DNA from: Pelomonas sp. V22
Lineage (GTDB): Bacteria > Pseudomonadota > Gammaproteobacteria > Burkholderiales > Burkholderiaceae_C
Length of the DNA: 64,000 nt
Assembly: GCF_030014915.1 (NCBI RefSeq)
Contig: NZ_JAGIXS010000002.1
Location: 124,001-188,000 of the forward strand
Direction: 5' to 3'
Below are positions 29,950-37,830 of the stretch, piece by piece; position 1 is the first letter of the stretch; every line of letters starts with the position of its first letter. The notes under the pieces are model-generated. The model did no database searches and was not told where the DNA came from. It saw nothing but the letters and a program-made list of their open reading frames with translations. A program made the position numbers and the translations under genes.

Positions 29950-31632
29950 ATGTTGTTCAAGCCGCAGCTGCGCCGTCACCTCCTCATCGCTATCGCAGCC
30001 GCCGGACTCGCCGGCTGCGCGGCCTGGCAAGCGCCGACCGAGCCGGTCAGCGTGCGCATCCTGGCGATCAATGACTTCCACGGCAATGTGAAGCCGAGCC
30101 GCGAAGGCATCCTGCTGCAGGATCCGACAGACCCGAGCAAGAAGGTCCAGATCGCCGCTGGCGGCTCCGAGGTGATGGCCACGGCGGTCAAGCAGCTGCG
30201 TCAGGGCCAGCGCCACAGCGTCTTCGTTGCGGCCGGCGACCTGGTCGGCGCCAGCCCCCTGCTCTCGGCCCTGTTCCACGACGAGCCCACCATCCGGTCG
30301 CTCAGCCTGATGGGGCTGGAGCTCAGCGCCGTCGGCAACCACGAATTCGACAACGGCCTCGACGAGCTGCTGCGCAAGCAGAACGGCGGCTGCCATCCCA
30401 AGGACGGCTGCAAGGGGCCCGAGCCCTTCAAGGGCGCGACCTACAAGTACCTGGCCGCCAGCACTATCAACCTGAAGACCGGCAAGCCCATCCTGCCGCC
30501 CTATGAGATTCGCCGCTTCGACGGCATCCCGGTGGCCTTCATCGGCATGGCGCTGCGCGGCACGCCGGAGCTGATCAGCCCGGCCGCGGCCGAAGGCCTG
30601 CGCTTCGACGACGAGGTCGAGACCGTCCACAAGCTCTTGCCCGAGCTGCGGGCCCAGGGTGTCGAGGCCTTCGTGCTCTTGATCCATGAAGGCGGCTACC
30701 CCAGCGGCGGCCCCAATGAATGCCCCAGCCTCTCGGGCGCCATCGTGGGCCTGGTCAAGAAGCTGGATCCGGCTGTCGGCCTGGTGGTCAGCGGCCACAC
30801 GCACAAGTCCTATGTCTGCCGCTTTGATGGCCGCCTGGTGACCAGTGCCGAGCGCTATGGCGTGATCGTGTCGGCCATCGATCTGAAGCTGGACCCCAAG
30901 ACGCGCCGCATCATCACGGCCGAGGCCCGCAACGAAGTCGTCGACCCGGCCCGCTACGCCAAGGCGCCCGAGCAGACGGCGCTGCTGGGTGCCTACGAAT
31001 CGCAATCAGCAGCGCTGATCAACCGTGTCGTCGCGCGGGTCGCAGAGACCATAGACCAGACCGCCGACCGCACCGGCTCCAGCCCCATGGGCCAGTTGAT
31101 CGCTGATGCCTATCTGGACGCCACGGCCGCGTCCGAGCATGGCGGAGCCCAGTTGGCGCTGGTGAACCAGACCGGCGTGCGGCGCTCGCTGAGCTTCAGG
31201 GGCGATGGCGCCATCAGCTTCGGCGACGTCTATGCCGCCCAGCCCTTCAAAAACGAGCTGGTGACGCTGAGCCTGACCGGCGAAGAATTGCGCCAGGTGC
31301 TGGAGCAGCAATGGCGCCCGCCCTCACAGCGCAACTCGCCGCTGCCGGTATCCCAGGGCTTCAGCTATAGCTGGGATGGCAGCCGCCCACTGGGCCAGCG
31401 CGTGCTGGTCGAAACCATGAGGCTCAACGGCAAGCCGATCGACCTGAATGCTGTCTACCGGGTCACCACGAATGACTACCTGAGCACCGGTGGTGATGGC
31501 TTCACCAGCTTCGCCGTGGGCAAATCAGCGCAGATCGGCAAGTCCGACCTGGACGCGCTGGTCGAGTACATGGAAAAGCAGAGCGGCCCGATGCGCGCGC
31601 CGGCGATGAACCGCGTCAAGCGGCTCGACTGA
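29950..31632 (+). CDS. Periplasmic 5'-nucleotidase / UshA-NadN family lipoprotein
   Basis: 560-aa metallophosphoesterase with a nucleotidase C-terminal domain. A lipobox LAGC places the lipidated cysteine at residue 23. Metal-binding motifs are NDFHGN near residue 41, AAGDL, GNHEFD near 132 and SGHTH near 280. The substrate domain contains LVNQTGVRRSL and TNDYLSTGGDGF. Start ATG 29950 follows TAAGGA. UshA splits UDP-sugars and 5'-nucleotides; the close relative NadN splits NAD to nicotinamide riboside. The neighbours pnuC and the kinase support a NadN-like role here, but sequence alone cannot decide. Confidence 0.85.
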   Translation: MLFKPQLRRHLLIAIAAAGLAGCAAWQAPTEPVSVRILAINDFHGNVKPSREGILLQDPTDPSKKVQIAAGGSEVMATAVKQLRQGQRHSVFVAAGDLVGASPLLSALFHDEPTIRSLSLMGLELSAVGNHEFDNGLDELLRKQNGGCHPKDGCKGPEPFKGATYKYLAASTINLKTGKPILPPYEIRRFDGIPVAFIGMALRGTPELISPAAAEGLRFDDEVETVHKLLPELRAQGVEAFVLLIHEGGYPSGGPNECPSLSGAIVGLVKKLDPAVGLVVSGHTHKSYVCRFDGRLVTSAERYGVIVSAIDLKLDPKTRRIITAEARNEVVDPARYAKAPEQTALLGAYESQSAALINRVVARVAETIDQTADRTGSSPMGQLIADAYLDATAASEHGGAQLALVNQTGVRRSLSFRGDGAISFGDVYAAQPFKNELVTLSLTGEELRQVLEQQWRPPSQRNSPLPVSQGFSYSWDGSRPLGQRVLVETMRLNGKPIDLNAVYRVTTNDYLSTGGDGFTSFAVGKSAQIGKSDLDALVEYMEKQSGPMRAPAMNRVKRLD

Positions 31633-31638
31633 ACGAAC

Positions 31639-32595
31639 TCACTGCACGGTCGAGCTGCCACCGGCCTGCAGGCTCTGGTCGGTGAACAGCGCGCCCACGT
31701 CCACCGCGTCGAAGCGGTACTGCAGGCCGCAGAAATCGCAGCCCACCTCGACGTCACCGCGCTCGGCCAGCACCGAGTCGATGTCCTCGCGCCCCAGGCC
31801 CTTCAGCATCTGCCCCACGCGCGGGCGCGAGCAGCTGCAGGCAAAGCGAGGCGCCGTCGGCTCGAAGCGCTGCAGGCCCTCCTGCCAGTAGAGCCGGCGC
31901 AGCAGCGTGTCGGCATCCAGCGTCAGCAACTCTTCGCGCGTGATTGACGCAGCCAAGGTGGACATGCGATTGAAGGCATCGGCGATGTCTTCGGCACTCG
32001 CCTTGCCCTTGCCTTGCAGATTGGCCTCGCCCTCGACCGGCAGGTGCTGGATCAGGAGGCCGGTGGCGATCTCGTCGTTGGCGGCCAGCACCAGCTTGGT
32101 GTCGAGCTGCTCCGACTGCAGCATGTAGTTGCCCAGCACGTCGGCCAGCGTCTGCAGTGGCTCATTGTCCTGGCCATGCAGCGAGACCACGCCCTGGTAG
32201 GGCTGCTGGCCCGGCAGCTTGTTCAGCGGATCGAGCGTGATCGCACAGCGGCCCTGGCCGTGGACATTGAGCAACTGCTGCAAGCCCGCCCCGGCCGGCA
32301 CCTCGCCCACCACCTTGGCGGTGGCGCGGAAGGTGAGATCGGGGCGCACCTCGGCCACGATCAGCTTCAAGGGGCCATCGCCCATCACCTGCATCACCAG
32401 GGAGCCGTTGAACTTGATGTTGGCCTGCATCAGCACGCTGGCCGCCGCCATCTCGCCCAAAAGTTCACGCACCTCGGGAGGAAAGGCGCCGCTGGATTCG
32501 CGGCGCTTCAGCACCTCGCGCCAGCCATCGGTCAGGCGTACCAGCAGGCCGCGCACCGGCAGGCCTTCGAACAGGAATTTGTGGAGTTCAGACAT
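31639..32595 (-). CDS. hslO: Redox-regulated chaperone Hsp33
   Basis: 318-aa chaperone switched on by oxidation. The C-terminus has the zinc switch cysteines in the order CxC (FACSCSRP) and CxxC (VGCDFCG), about 30 residues apart. The N-terminal fold shows SELHKFLFEG and the GVVSLHG segment. The ATG overlaps the stop of the gamma carbonic anhydrase gene by one base. It converges on the nucleotidase gene with only 6 bases between stops. Confidence 0.94.
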   Translation of the reverse strand: MSELHKFLFEGLPVRGLLVRLTDGWREVLKRRESSGAFPPEVRELLGEMAAASVLMQANIKFNGSLVMQVMGDGPLKLIVAEVRPDLTFRATAKVVGEVPAGAGLQQLLNVHGQGRCAITLDPLNKLPGQQPYQGVVSLHGQDNEPLQTLADVLGNYMLQSEQLDTKLVLAANDEIATGLLIQHLPVEGEANLQGKGKASAEDIADAFNRMSTLAASITREELLTLDADTLLRRLYWQEGLQRFEPTAPRFACSCSRPRVGQMLKGLGREDIDSVLAERGDVEVGCDFCGLQYRFDAVDVGALFTDQSLQAGGSSTVQ

Positions 32596-33119
32596 CAAGC
32601 AATCTTCTTCAAGTCGGCCGCATAGCGGCGGCCATTCGCGATGTAGTGGGCGGCGCTGGCCTTGAGGCCGGCGATCTGTTCGGGCGTCAGTTGGCGCACG
32701 GCCTTTGCCGGGCTGCCCATGATCAACGAGCCCTCGGGGAATTCCTTGCCTTCGGTGACCAGCGAACCGGCACCCACCAGGCAGTGCTTGCCGATGCGCG
32801 CGCCGTTCAAGACCACGGCGCCGATGCCGATCAAGGAATGATCTCCGACGGTGCAGCCGTGCAGCATGACCTGGTGGCCAACCGTCACGCCCTCGCCCAG
32901 CACCAGCGGAAAGCCGTGGTCGGCATGCAGCACCGAGCCGTCCTGGATGTTGGAGCCCCGGCCGATGTGCAGATGCTCGGAGTCGCCGCGCAGCACGGCG
33001 TTGAACCAGATGCTCACCTCCTCTTCGAGCGTGACACGGCCAATCACCTGGGCGCTCTCGGCCACCCAGGCCGACTCGGCAACATCGGGCTGCCACTCGC
33101 CCAGCTGATAAACGGCCAT
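32595..33119 (-). CDS. Gamma carbonic anhydrase family protein
   Basis: 174-aa left-handed beta-helix of hexapeptide repeats (YrdA/CaiE group). Residues that would form the metal site are present: [15 protein letters not shown] and [20 protein letters not shown], with three histidines. Proteins of this group are widespread, but proof of carbonic anhydrase activity is rare. It is co-transcribed with hslO and diverges from the ferritin-like gene. Confidence 0.88.
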   Translation of the reverse strand: MAVYQLGEWQPDVAESAWVAESAQVIGRVTLEEEVSIWFNAVLRGDSEHLHIGRGSNIQDGSVLHADHGFPLVLGEGVTVGHQVMLHGCTVGDHSLIGIGAVVLNGARIGKHCLVGAGSLVTEGKEFPEGSLIMGSPAKAVRQLTPEQIAGLKASAAHYIANGRRYAADLKKIA

Positions 33120-33176
33120 TGCTTCTACTCCTGGACGAGCGGACCCAGCGGGCCGCGCAAAGCGATAATTTTACGG

Positions 33177-33974
33177 ATGGAAGCCCGCGCCCGCGCCCTT
33201 GAGGTCTTGTGCATCGTCGATCCCGCCACCAAGGCCGAGGCGGCGAGGCAGCTGTTTGCGGAATTGCAGACCGGCAGCGCCCTCGACACCGCAGCGCAAC
33301 TGAGCGCACCGGCTGGCCTGCCGGGTCGTCCCACCCGGCCGCAACTGGTGCCCACCCTGCAGGTGCCCAAGCGTTCACCCTTCACCACCGATGGGCGTGC
33401 CGCCCTGTTGCATGCCATCGCCCATATTGAGTTCAACGCGATCAACCTGGCGCTGGACGCCTGCTGGCGCTTTGCGGGCATGCCGGCCGCCTACTACCGC
33501 GACTGGCTGCAGGTGGCGGCCGAAGAGGCTCTGCACTTCACGCTGCTGCGCGAGCACCTGCAGACGCTGGGCTTCGACTACGGCGACTTCGACGCCCACG
33601 ACGGCCTCTGGAGCATGGCCGAGCGCACGGCCGGCGACGTGCTGGCCCGCATGGCGCTCGTACCGCGCACGCTGGAGGCCCGCGGCCTGGATGCCACGCC
33701 GCCGCTGCAGGCCAAGCTGGCCCGTGCCGGCGACACGCGCTCGGTCGAGATCCTCGACATCATCCTGCGCGACGAGATCGGCCATGTGGAGATCGGCAAT
33801 CGCTGGTACCGCCAGCTGTGCCGCGAACGCGGCCTCGATCCGGTGGCGATCTACCCCGGCCTCGTAGCCCAGTACCAGGCACCGCGCCTGCGGCCGCCGT
33901 TCAACCTGAGCGCGCGCGGGGCGGCCGGTTTCAGCGAAGAAGAATTGGCCTATCTGCAGGCCGAACTTTCTTGA
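33177..33974 (+). CDS. DUF455 ferritin-like diiron protein
   Basis: 265-aa protein with a ferritin-like four-helix core. Metal-ligand pairs can be read as HIEFNAINLALD (near residue 81), AAEEALHFTLLREHL (near 110) and ILRDEIGHVEIGNRWY (near 200). The N-terminal 60 residues are proline-rich and less ordered. The substrate is unknown; related proteins are sometimes linked to tRNA or fatty-acid hydroxylation. A GATAAT at 33164 lies so near ATG 33177 that the mRNA might be almost leaderless. Confidence 0.82.
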   Translation: MEARARALEVLCIVDPATKAEAARQLFAELQTGSALDTAAQLSAPAGLPGRPTRPQLVPTLQVPKRSPFTTDGRAALLHAIAHIEFNAINLALDACWRFAGMPAAYYRDWLQVAAEEALHFTLLREHLQTLGFDYGDFDAHDGLWSMAERTAGDVLARMALVPRTLEARGLDATPPLQAKLARAGDTRSVEILDIILRDEIGHVEIGNRWYRQLCRERGLDPVAIYPGLVAQYQAPRLRPPFNLSARGAAGFSEEELAYLQAELS

Positions 33975-34004
33975 CGCCAGCAGAGCGGCCCGCGTCCCGC
34001 TAAA

Positions 34005-34316
34005 ATGCGCTCCGTGATTCAACGCCTCGTCGCCATCCTGATGCTGAGCCTGCTCTTCCTGGGCATGGGCGCAGCCGTGGCGGCACCGGAGCCGGGCACC
34101 AGCGTCACGTTGGAGATCGCCCTGGACGACGACAGCAACGATGAGCTGACCGGCAGCGAAGCCGGGCTCGAGGCCCCCGAGGCCCCCGAGGCCACGCTGG
34201 CACCGCTTGCCGGCGCACCGCAAGCCAGCACGGCCGGCCTGCCGCAAGGCGCCAACAGCCGCCTGCCGGCTGCACCGTATCTCGAAGGCCCACAGCGGCC
34301 ACCACGAGCGGCCTGA
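34005..34316 (+). CDS. Hypothetical secreted protein, Ala/Pro-rich
   Basis: 103 aa with a clear signal peptide (MLSLLFLGMGAAVAAPEPG, cleavage expected after AVA). The mature part is acidic and low in complexity, with EAPEAPEA repeats. I do not recognise a family. TAAAAT (34000-34005) overlaps the ATG and looks like a -10 box; if so, the real start is the GTG at 34014, with nearly no leader. Confidence 0.5.
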   Translation: MRSVIQRLVAILMLSLLFLGMGAAVAAPEPGTSVTLEIALDDDSNDELTGSEAGLEAPEAPEATLAPLAGAPQASTAGLPQGANSRLPAAPYLEGPQRPPRAA

Positions 34317-34430
34317 TTCCAGGCGCCGAGGCCCCGTCGCGCAGCGACCCGGCCTATCCTCGCATCACCCTCCACAGCCCTTGTCGGCCTAGGCCTGCGC
34401 ACGCGCAAGCGCCGCTGACACACCGCCATC

Positions 34431-35174
34431 ATGGAATTCCTGCTCGACCCCAATCTCTGGATCGCCTTCGCGATGCTGACTGCCCTGGAAATCGTCCTGG
34501 GCATCGACAACATCATCTTCATCTCCATCCTGGTCGGCCGCCTGCCGGCGGAACAACGCGACAAGGCCCGTCGCCTGGGACTTGGCTTTGCCATGGCCTC
34601 GCGCCTCGCCCTGCTGTTCTCGCTGAGCTGGGTGATGGGCCTGACCGAAGACCTGTTCACCATCTTCGGACAAGGCATCAGCGGGCGCGACCTGGTGCTG
34701 CTGCTGGGCGGCGTCTTCCTGCTCTACAAGGCCTCGCATGAGATCTTCGTGGAGGTGGAGGCGCGCGAGCAGGACGGCCCACCGGCCGCCGACCCTGCGG
34801 CCATGAAGGCGGCTGGCAAGAAGCTGTTCTGGATGATCATTGGCCAGATCGCCATCATCGACATCGTGTTCTCGCTCGATTCCGTGATCACCGCCGTGGG
34901 CATGGTCGACCAGATCTGGGTGATGGTGGCGGCCGTGGTGGTGTCGGTGCTGATGATGCTGGTGGCCGCCAAGCCGATCGGCGAGTTCGTCGACCGCCAT
35001 CCTTCCGTCAAGGTGCTGGCCCTGGCCTTCCTCGTGATGGTGGGCATGGCGCTGACGGCCGAAGCCTTCGACCAGCACGTGCCCAAGGGCTACATCTATG
35101 CGGCCATGTGTTTCTCGCTGGCCGTTGAAGCCCTGAACATCCGCGCCCGCGCCAAGCGCCGCGCCAAGGCTTGA
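34431..35174 (+). CDS. TerC family integral membrane protein
   Basis: 247-aa inner-membrane protein with seven helices. The paired acidic motifs LEIVLGIDNIIFISIL (residues 18-33) and IDIVFSLDSVITAVGM (near 143-158) are the family metal-related sites. TerC/Alx proteins act in manganese export or metal supply to secreted enzymes. The leader was checked for a yybP-ykoY manganese riboswitch and none was seen. Confidence 0.92.
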   Translation: MEFLLDPNLWIAFAMLTALEIVLGIDNIIFISILVGRLPAEQRDKARRLGLGFAMASRLALLFSLSWVMGLTEDLFTIFGQGISGRDLVLLLGGVFLLYKASHEIFVEVEAREQDGPPAADPAAMKAAGKKLFWMIIGQIAIIDIVFSLDSVITAVGMVDQIWVMVAAVVVSVLMMLVAAKPIGEFVDRHPSVKVLALAFLVMVGMALTAEAFDQHVPKGYIYAAMCFSLAVEALNIRARAKRRAKA

Positions 35175-35216
35175 GTCCCCTCTTCCCTTCATCTTCAAAG
35201 CAAGGAGCTTGTTGAT

Positions 35217-35906
35217 ATGAACCCGAACGTCCAAACCTTCCCGGCTGGCTCGGCCAGCGTCGCCGCGCAGCGCAACCGCGTGCTGCGCAACACCTACTGG
35301 TTGCTGGCGCTGTCCATGGTGCCCACGGTGCTGGGCGCCTGGCTGGGCGTGAGCACCGGGTTGACGCGCTCGCTGACCGGCTTCACGGGCCTGATCGTCT
35401 TCATGGTCGGCGCCTTCGGCTTCATGTTCCTGATCGAGAAGAACAAGAACTCGGCCGCGGGCGTGCCGCTGCTGCTGGCCTTCACCTTCTTCATGGGCCT
35501 GATGCTGTCGCGCCTGATCGGTGCGGTGCTGGGCCTCGCTAACGGTGCCGGCCTGATCATGACGGCCTTCACCGGCACCGGCCTGATCTTCCTGGGCATG
35601 GCCGCGCTGTCCAGTGTGATCAAGCGCGACCTCTCGGGCATGGGCAAGGCCTTGTTCATCGGCATGATCATGCTGTTCGTGGCCGGCATTGCCAATGTGT
35701 TCCTGCAGAGCAGTGCGCTGATGCTGACGTTGTCGGTGCTGGCCATCGGCATCTTCTCGGCCTTCATCCTGTACGACCTGAAGCGCGTGCAGGACGGCGA
35801 AGAAACCAACTACATCACCGCCACGCTGGGCGTCTACCTGAGCCTCTACAACGTGTTCCAGTCGCTGCTGTCCCTCCTGGGCATCTTCGGCGGCCGCGAC
35901 GAGTAA
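35217..35906 (+). CDS. Bax inhibitor-1/YccA family protein
   Basis: 229-aa seven-helix membrane protein. The N-terminus is cytoplasmic and the family C-terminal motifs GIFSAFILYDLKRVQDGEETNYI and LYNVFQSLLSLLGIFGG are present. E. coli YccA modulates the FtsH protease; BI-1 proteins conduct calcium or protons. AAGGAG lies well placed before the ATG. It is 42 bases after TerC and is followed by a strong terminator. Confidence 0.93.
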   Translation: MNPNVQTFPAGSASVAAQRNRVLRNTYWLLALSMVPTVLGAWLGVSTGLTRSLTGFTGLIVFMVGAFGFMFLIEKNKNSAAGVPLLLAFTFFMGLMLSRLIGAVLGLANGAGLIMTAFTGTGLIFLGMAALSSVIKRDLSGMGKALFIGMIMLFVAGIANVFLQSSALMLTLSVLAIGIFSAFILYDLKRVQDGEETNYITATLGVYLSLYNVFQSLLSLLGIFGGRDE

Positions 35907-35954
35907 GACGAACCAGCAGAGCTTTCCTCCCGAAGCAGGCGCAAGCCTGTGCTT

Positions 35955-35987
35955 GAGGACGGGACCGATAATCCCGTCCTCTTTTTT
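35955..35987 (+). terminator. Intrinsic terminator after the BI-1 gene
   Basis: GAGGACGGGA (35955-35964) pairs with TCCCGTCCTC (35972-35981), followed by six T. Confidence 0.92.
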
Positions 35988-36004
35988 ATTGCTGCGCTCG
36001 CCCT

Positions 36005-36925
36005 GTGTCCCGCGTCCAAGCCAATCTGCTGCTCATCGTCATCGCCCTGATCTGGGGCTCGGCCTTCGTGGCCCAGGCCCAGGGCATGGCGGACGTGGGG
36101 CCGATGCTGTTCACCGGCGTGCGCTTCCTGATCGGTGCCGCCGTGGTGGCGCCGCTGGCCTGGCGTGAATGGAAGCAGCTGGCGCGTGAGGACCGGGCAC
36201 CGAAGGTGGCCGATGCCCGGCACATCGGTGGCCTAGGCCTCCTGATGCTGATGGGCGCGGCCCTGCAGCAGATCGGCATCATCTCGACCTCGGTCACCAA
36301 TGCCGGCTTCCTCACCGCGCTCTACGTGCCCCTGGTGCCGGTGCTGTCCTGGCTGTGGCTGCGCCATCTGCCGCATTGGTCGGTCTGGCCGGGAGCCCTG
36401 GCCTGCCTGGTCGGCGCCTTCCTGCTGTCGGGTGCCCACGAGCTCAAGATCGGGACCGGCGATCTCTGGGTGATTGCCTCAGCCGTGCCCTGGGCCGTGC
36501 ACGTGCTGTTCATCGGCCGCGTGGCCGACCGACTGGCCGCGCCCTTCCTGGTCGCCTGCGGCCAGTTCCTGGTCTGCGGCAGCCTGGCGCTGATCTGGAG
36601 CCTCTTCATGGAGCCCGTGAGCCTCAAGGGCTTGATGGCAGCAGCCGGCCCTATCGCCTATACCGGCATCCTCTCGGTGGGCGTTGCCTTCACGGCCCAG
36701 GTGGTGGCCCAGCGCTACGCGCATGCGGCGGATGCCGCCATCATCCTGTCCAGCGAGACGCTGTTCGCCGCCGTCTTCGGCTACCTGCTGATGGGCGACC
36801 GGCTGAACACGGCCGGCTTTGCCGGCTGCGCGCTGATCCTCGGCAGCCTGCTGCTGATCCAGTTGCTGCCACTGTTCAAGATCGGCCGGCTGAGGACCGC
36901 TTCAAACTTGGACCACCCGGTGTAG
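36005..36925 (+). CDS. DMT superfamily transporter (EamA)
   Basis: 306-aa inner-membrane protein with ten predicted helices in two EamA halves (IVIALIWGSAFVAQAQGM at the start; second half from about residue 150). The family moves amino acids, metabolites or drugs outward; the substrate is unknown. The start is the GTG at 36005 (VSRVQAN), about 17 bases after the terminator T-run. Confidence 0.85.
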   Translation: MSRVQANLLLIVIALIWGSAFVAQAQGMADVGPMLFTGVRFLIGAAVVAPLAWREWKQLAREDRAPKVADARHIGGLGLLMLMGAALQQIGIISTSVTNAGFLTALYVPLVPVLSWLWLRHLPHWSVWPGALACLVGAFLLSGAHELKIGTGDLWVIASAVPWAVHVLFIGRVADRLAAPFLVACGQFLVCGSLALIWSLFMEPVSLKGLMAAAGPIAYTGILSVGVAFTAQVVAQRYAHAADAAIILSSETLFAAVFGYLLMGDRLNTAGFAGCALILGSLLLIQLLPLFKIGRLRTASNLDHPV

Positions 36926-37022
36926 TGTCTTTTGCGGGACCTTGCGCCCTTGTCATAGGGTTTACACGGACTTCAACGAGACTTCGTCCCAAGCCACCCG
37001 CCGGGTGGCCCCAAGTTGAAGC
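36899..37022. repeat. Imperfect long inverted repeat
   Basis: GCTTCAAACTTGGACCACCCGG (arm 36899-36920) is matched in reverse by 37001-37022, which reads GCTTCAACTTGGGGCCACCCGG on the other strand. The arms agree at about 20 positions with small gaps and lie about 80 bases apart. The left arm covers the end of the DMT gene. The right arm itself contains the hairpin GCCACCC-GCC-GGGTGGC (36993-37009). No transposase or target duplication is visible. Confidence 0.55.
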
Positions 37023-37033
37023 GAATCGAAGTC

Positions 37034-37195
37034 ATGAGCACCCTGCCCCTCTTCCTCACGCAATCGCAGCAGTACCTTTTCACCGCCGAAAAAGCAGACC
37101 GCCCCTTCGGCAACTGGACCGAGTCCTACGGCATGCCGCTGCTGATCGCCGCCTTCGGCCTCACGGCTTTGCTGGCCCTGCTGCAGCAGGCCTGA
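37034..37195 (+). CDS. Small single-pass membrane protein, 53 aa
   Basis: Unrecognised short gene. The first 33 residues are polar (MSTLPLFLTQSQQYLFTAEK, then ADRPFGNWTESYG). They are followed by one hydrophobic helix to the C-terminus (MPLLIAAFGLTALLALLQQA), so the protein would be tail-anchored in the inner membrane. GAAG lies before the ATG. It has sensible codon use and sits alone between the DMT gene and the lrp gene. Confidence 0.5.
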   Translation: MSTLPLFLTQSQQYLFTAEKADRPFGNWTESYGMPLLIAAFGLTALLALLQQA

Positions 37196-37211
37196 TCAGA
37201 CCTGATCAGGC
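37190..37211. terminator. Perfect inverted repeat at the end of two convergent genes
   Basis: GCCTGATCAG (37190-37199) and CTGATCAGGC (37202-37211) with two bases between. It covers the stop of the 53-aa gene and lies 8 bases past the end of the convergent lrp-type gene. There is no T-run, so if it terminates it does so without one. Confidence 0.4.
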
Positions 37212-37218
37212 AGAAGAC

Positions 37219-37689
37219 TCAGAGCTCCAGCGCGGTCGTCTTCTTGATCGTCCGCAGCACCAGCATGGAGTTGGAGCGCGCCACCTCTGGCAGATGCATC
37301 AGCACCTGGCTGTGCATGCGCTCCAGGTCTTCCGAGTCCCGGTAGGCAAAGCGGATCAGGTAGTCGTTGCTGCCGGCCACGTAGAAGCAGTCCAGGATGT
37401 CCGGGCTGTCGCGCACCGCCTGTTCAAAGGCCGACAGCGCCGCCGGACTGACCCGCTCCAGGTTGATGATGGTGTAGCTCGTGCCCTGCTTGCCCACGGC
37501 CTTGGCGTTGACCAGGGCCACATAGCGGTCGATCACGCCGCTGTCTTCCAGCTGCTTGACCCGCCTGAGGCAGGCCGACGGGCTCAAATGCACACGTTGG
37601 GCCAGGTCCACATTCGAAAGCCGGCCGTCTTGCTGCAGCTCCCGCAGGATGGCCCGGTCGATCGCATCCAGTTTCACTTCTGAGTTCAT
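37219..37689 (-). CDS. Lrp/AsnC family transcriptional regulator
   Basis: 156-aa regulator. An N-terminal winged helix-turn-helix (LDAIDRAILRELQQDGRLSN, then LSPSACLRRVKQLEDSGVID) is followed by the RAM ligand domain. ATG 37689 gives the family length; the frame is open farther upstream without conservation. It diverges from the omega-transaminase gene and probably senses an amino acid to control it. An imperfect palindrome lies just before its start. Confidence 0.9.
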   Translation of the reverse strand: MNSEVKLDAIDRAILRELQQDGRLSNVDLAQRVHLSPSACLRRVKQLEDSGVIDRYVALVNAKAVGKQGTSYTIINLERVSPAALSAFEQAVRDSPDILDCFYVAGSNDYLIRFAYRDSEDLERMHSQVLMHLPEVARSNSMLVLRTIKKTTALEL

Positions 37690-37697
37690 TGTTGGAA

Positions 37698-37732
37698 TTT
37701 CCTGCGAATGACCCATCATGCCATCGCAGAAA
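37698..37732. promoter_or_regulatory. Candidate Lrp-type operator
   Basis: TTTCCTGCGAATG (37698-37710) and CCATCGCAGAAA (37721-37732) are imperfect reverse complements (TTTC-TGCGA-TG core) in the 141-base region between the lrp-type gene and the transaminase gene. Confidence 0.4.
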
Positions 37733-37830
37733 GTTGTGCAAACAGGGGTATCACCCACGCCGACGCGCCTGCACATTGCGCCGGGATCTGCCTAGACTGC
37801 GGCATCACCGAACAAGCTGGAGATATCGCT

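Noticed and set aside
34317-34430. Manganese (yybP-ykoY) riboswitch before the TerC gene.
   Set aside because: The leader is only about 114 bases and I could not find the conserved elements.
36899-37022. Insertion-sequence or MITE interpretation of the inverted repeat.
   Set aside because: No transposase, no target duplication and only one copy seen; kept only as an inverted repeat.
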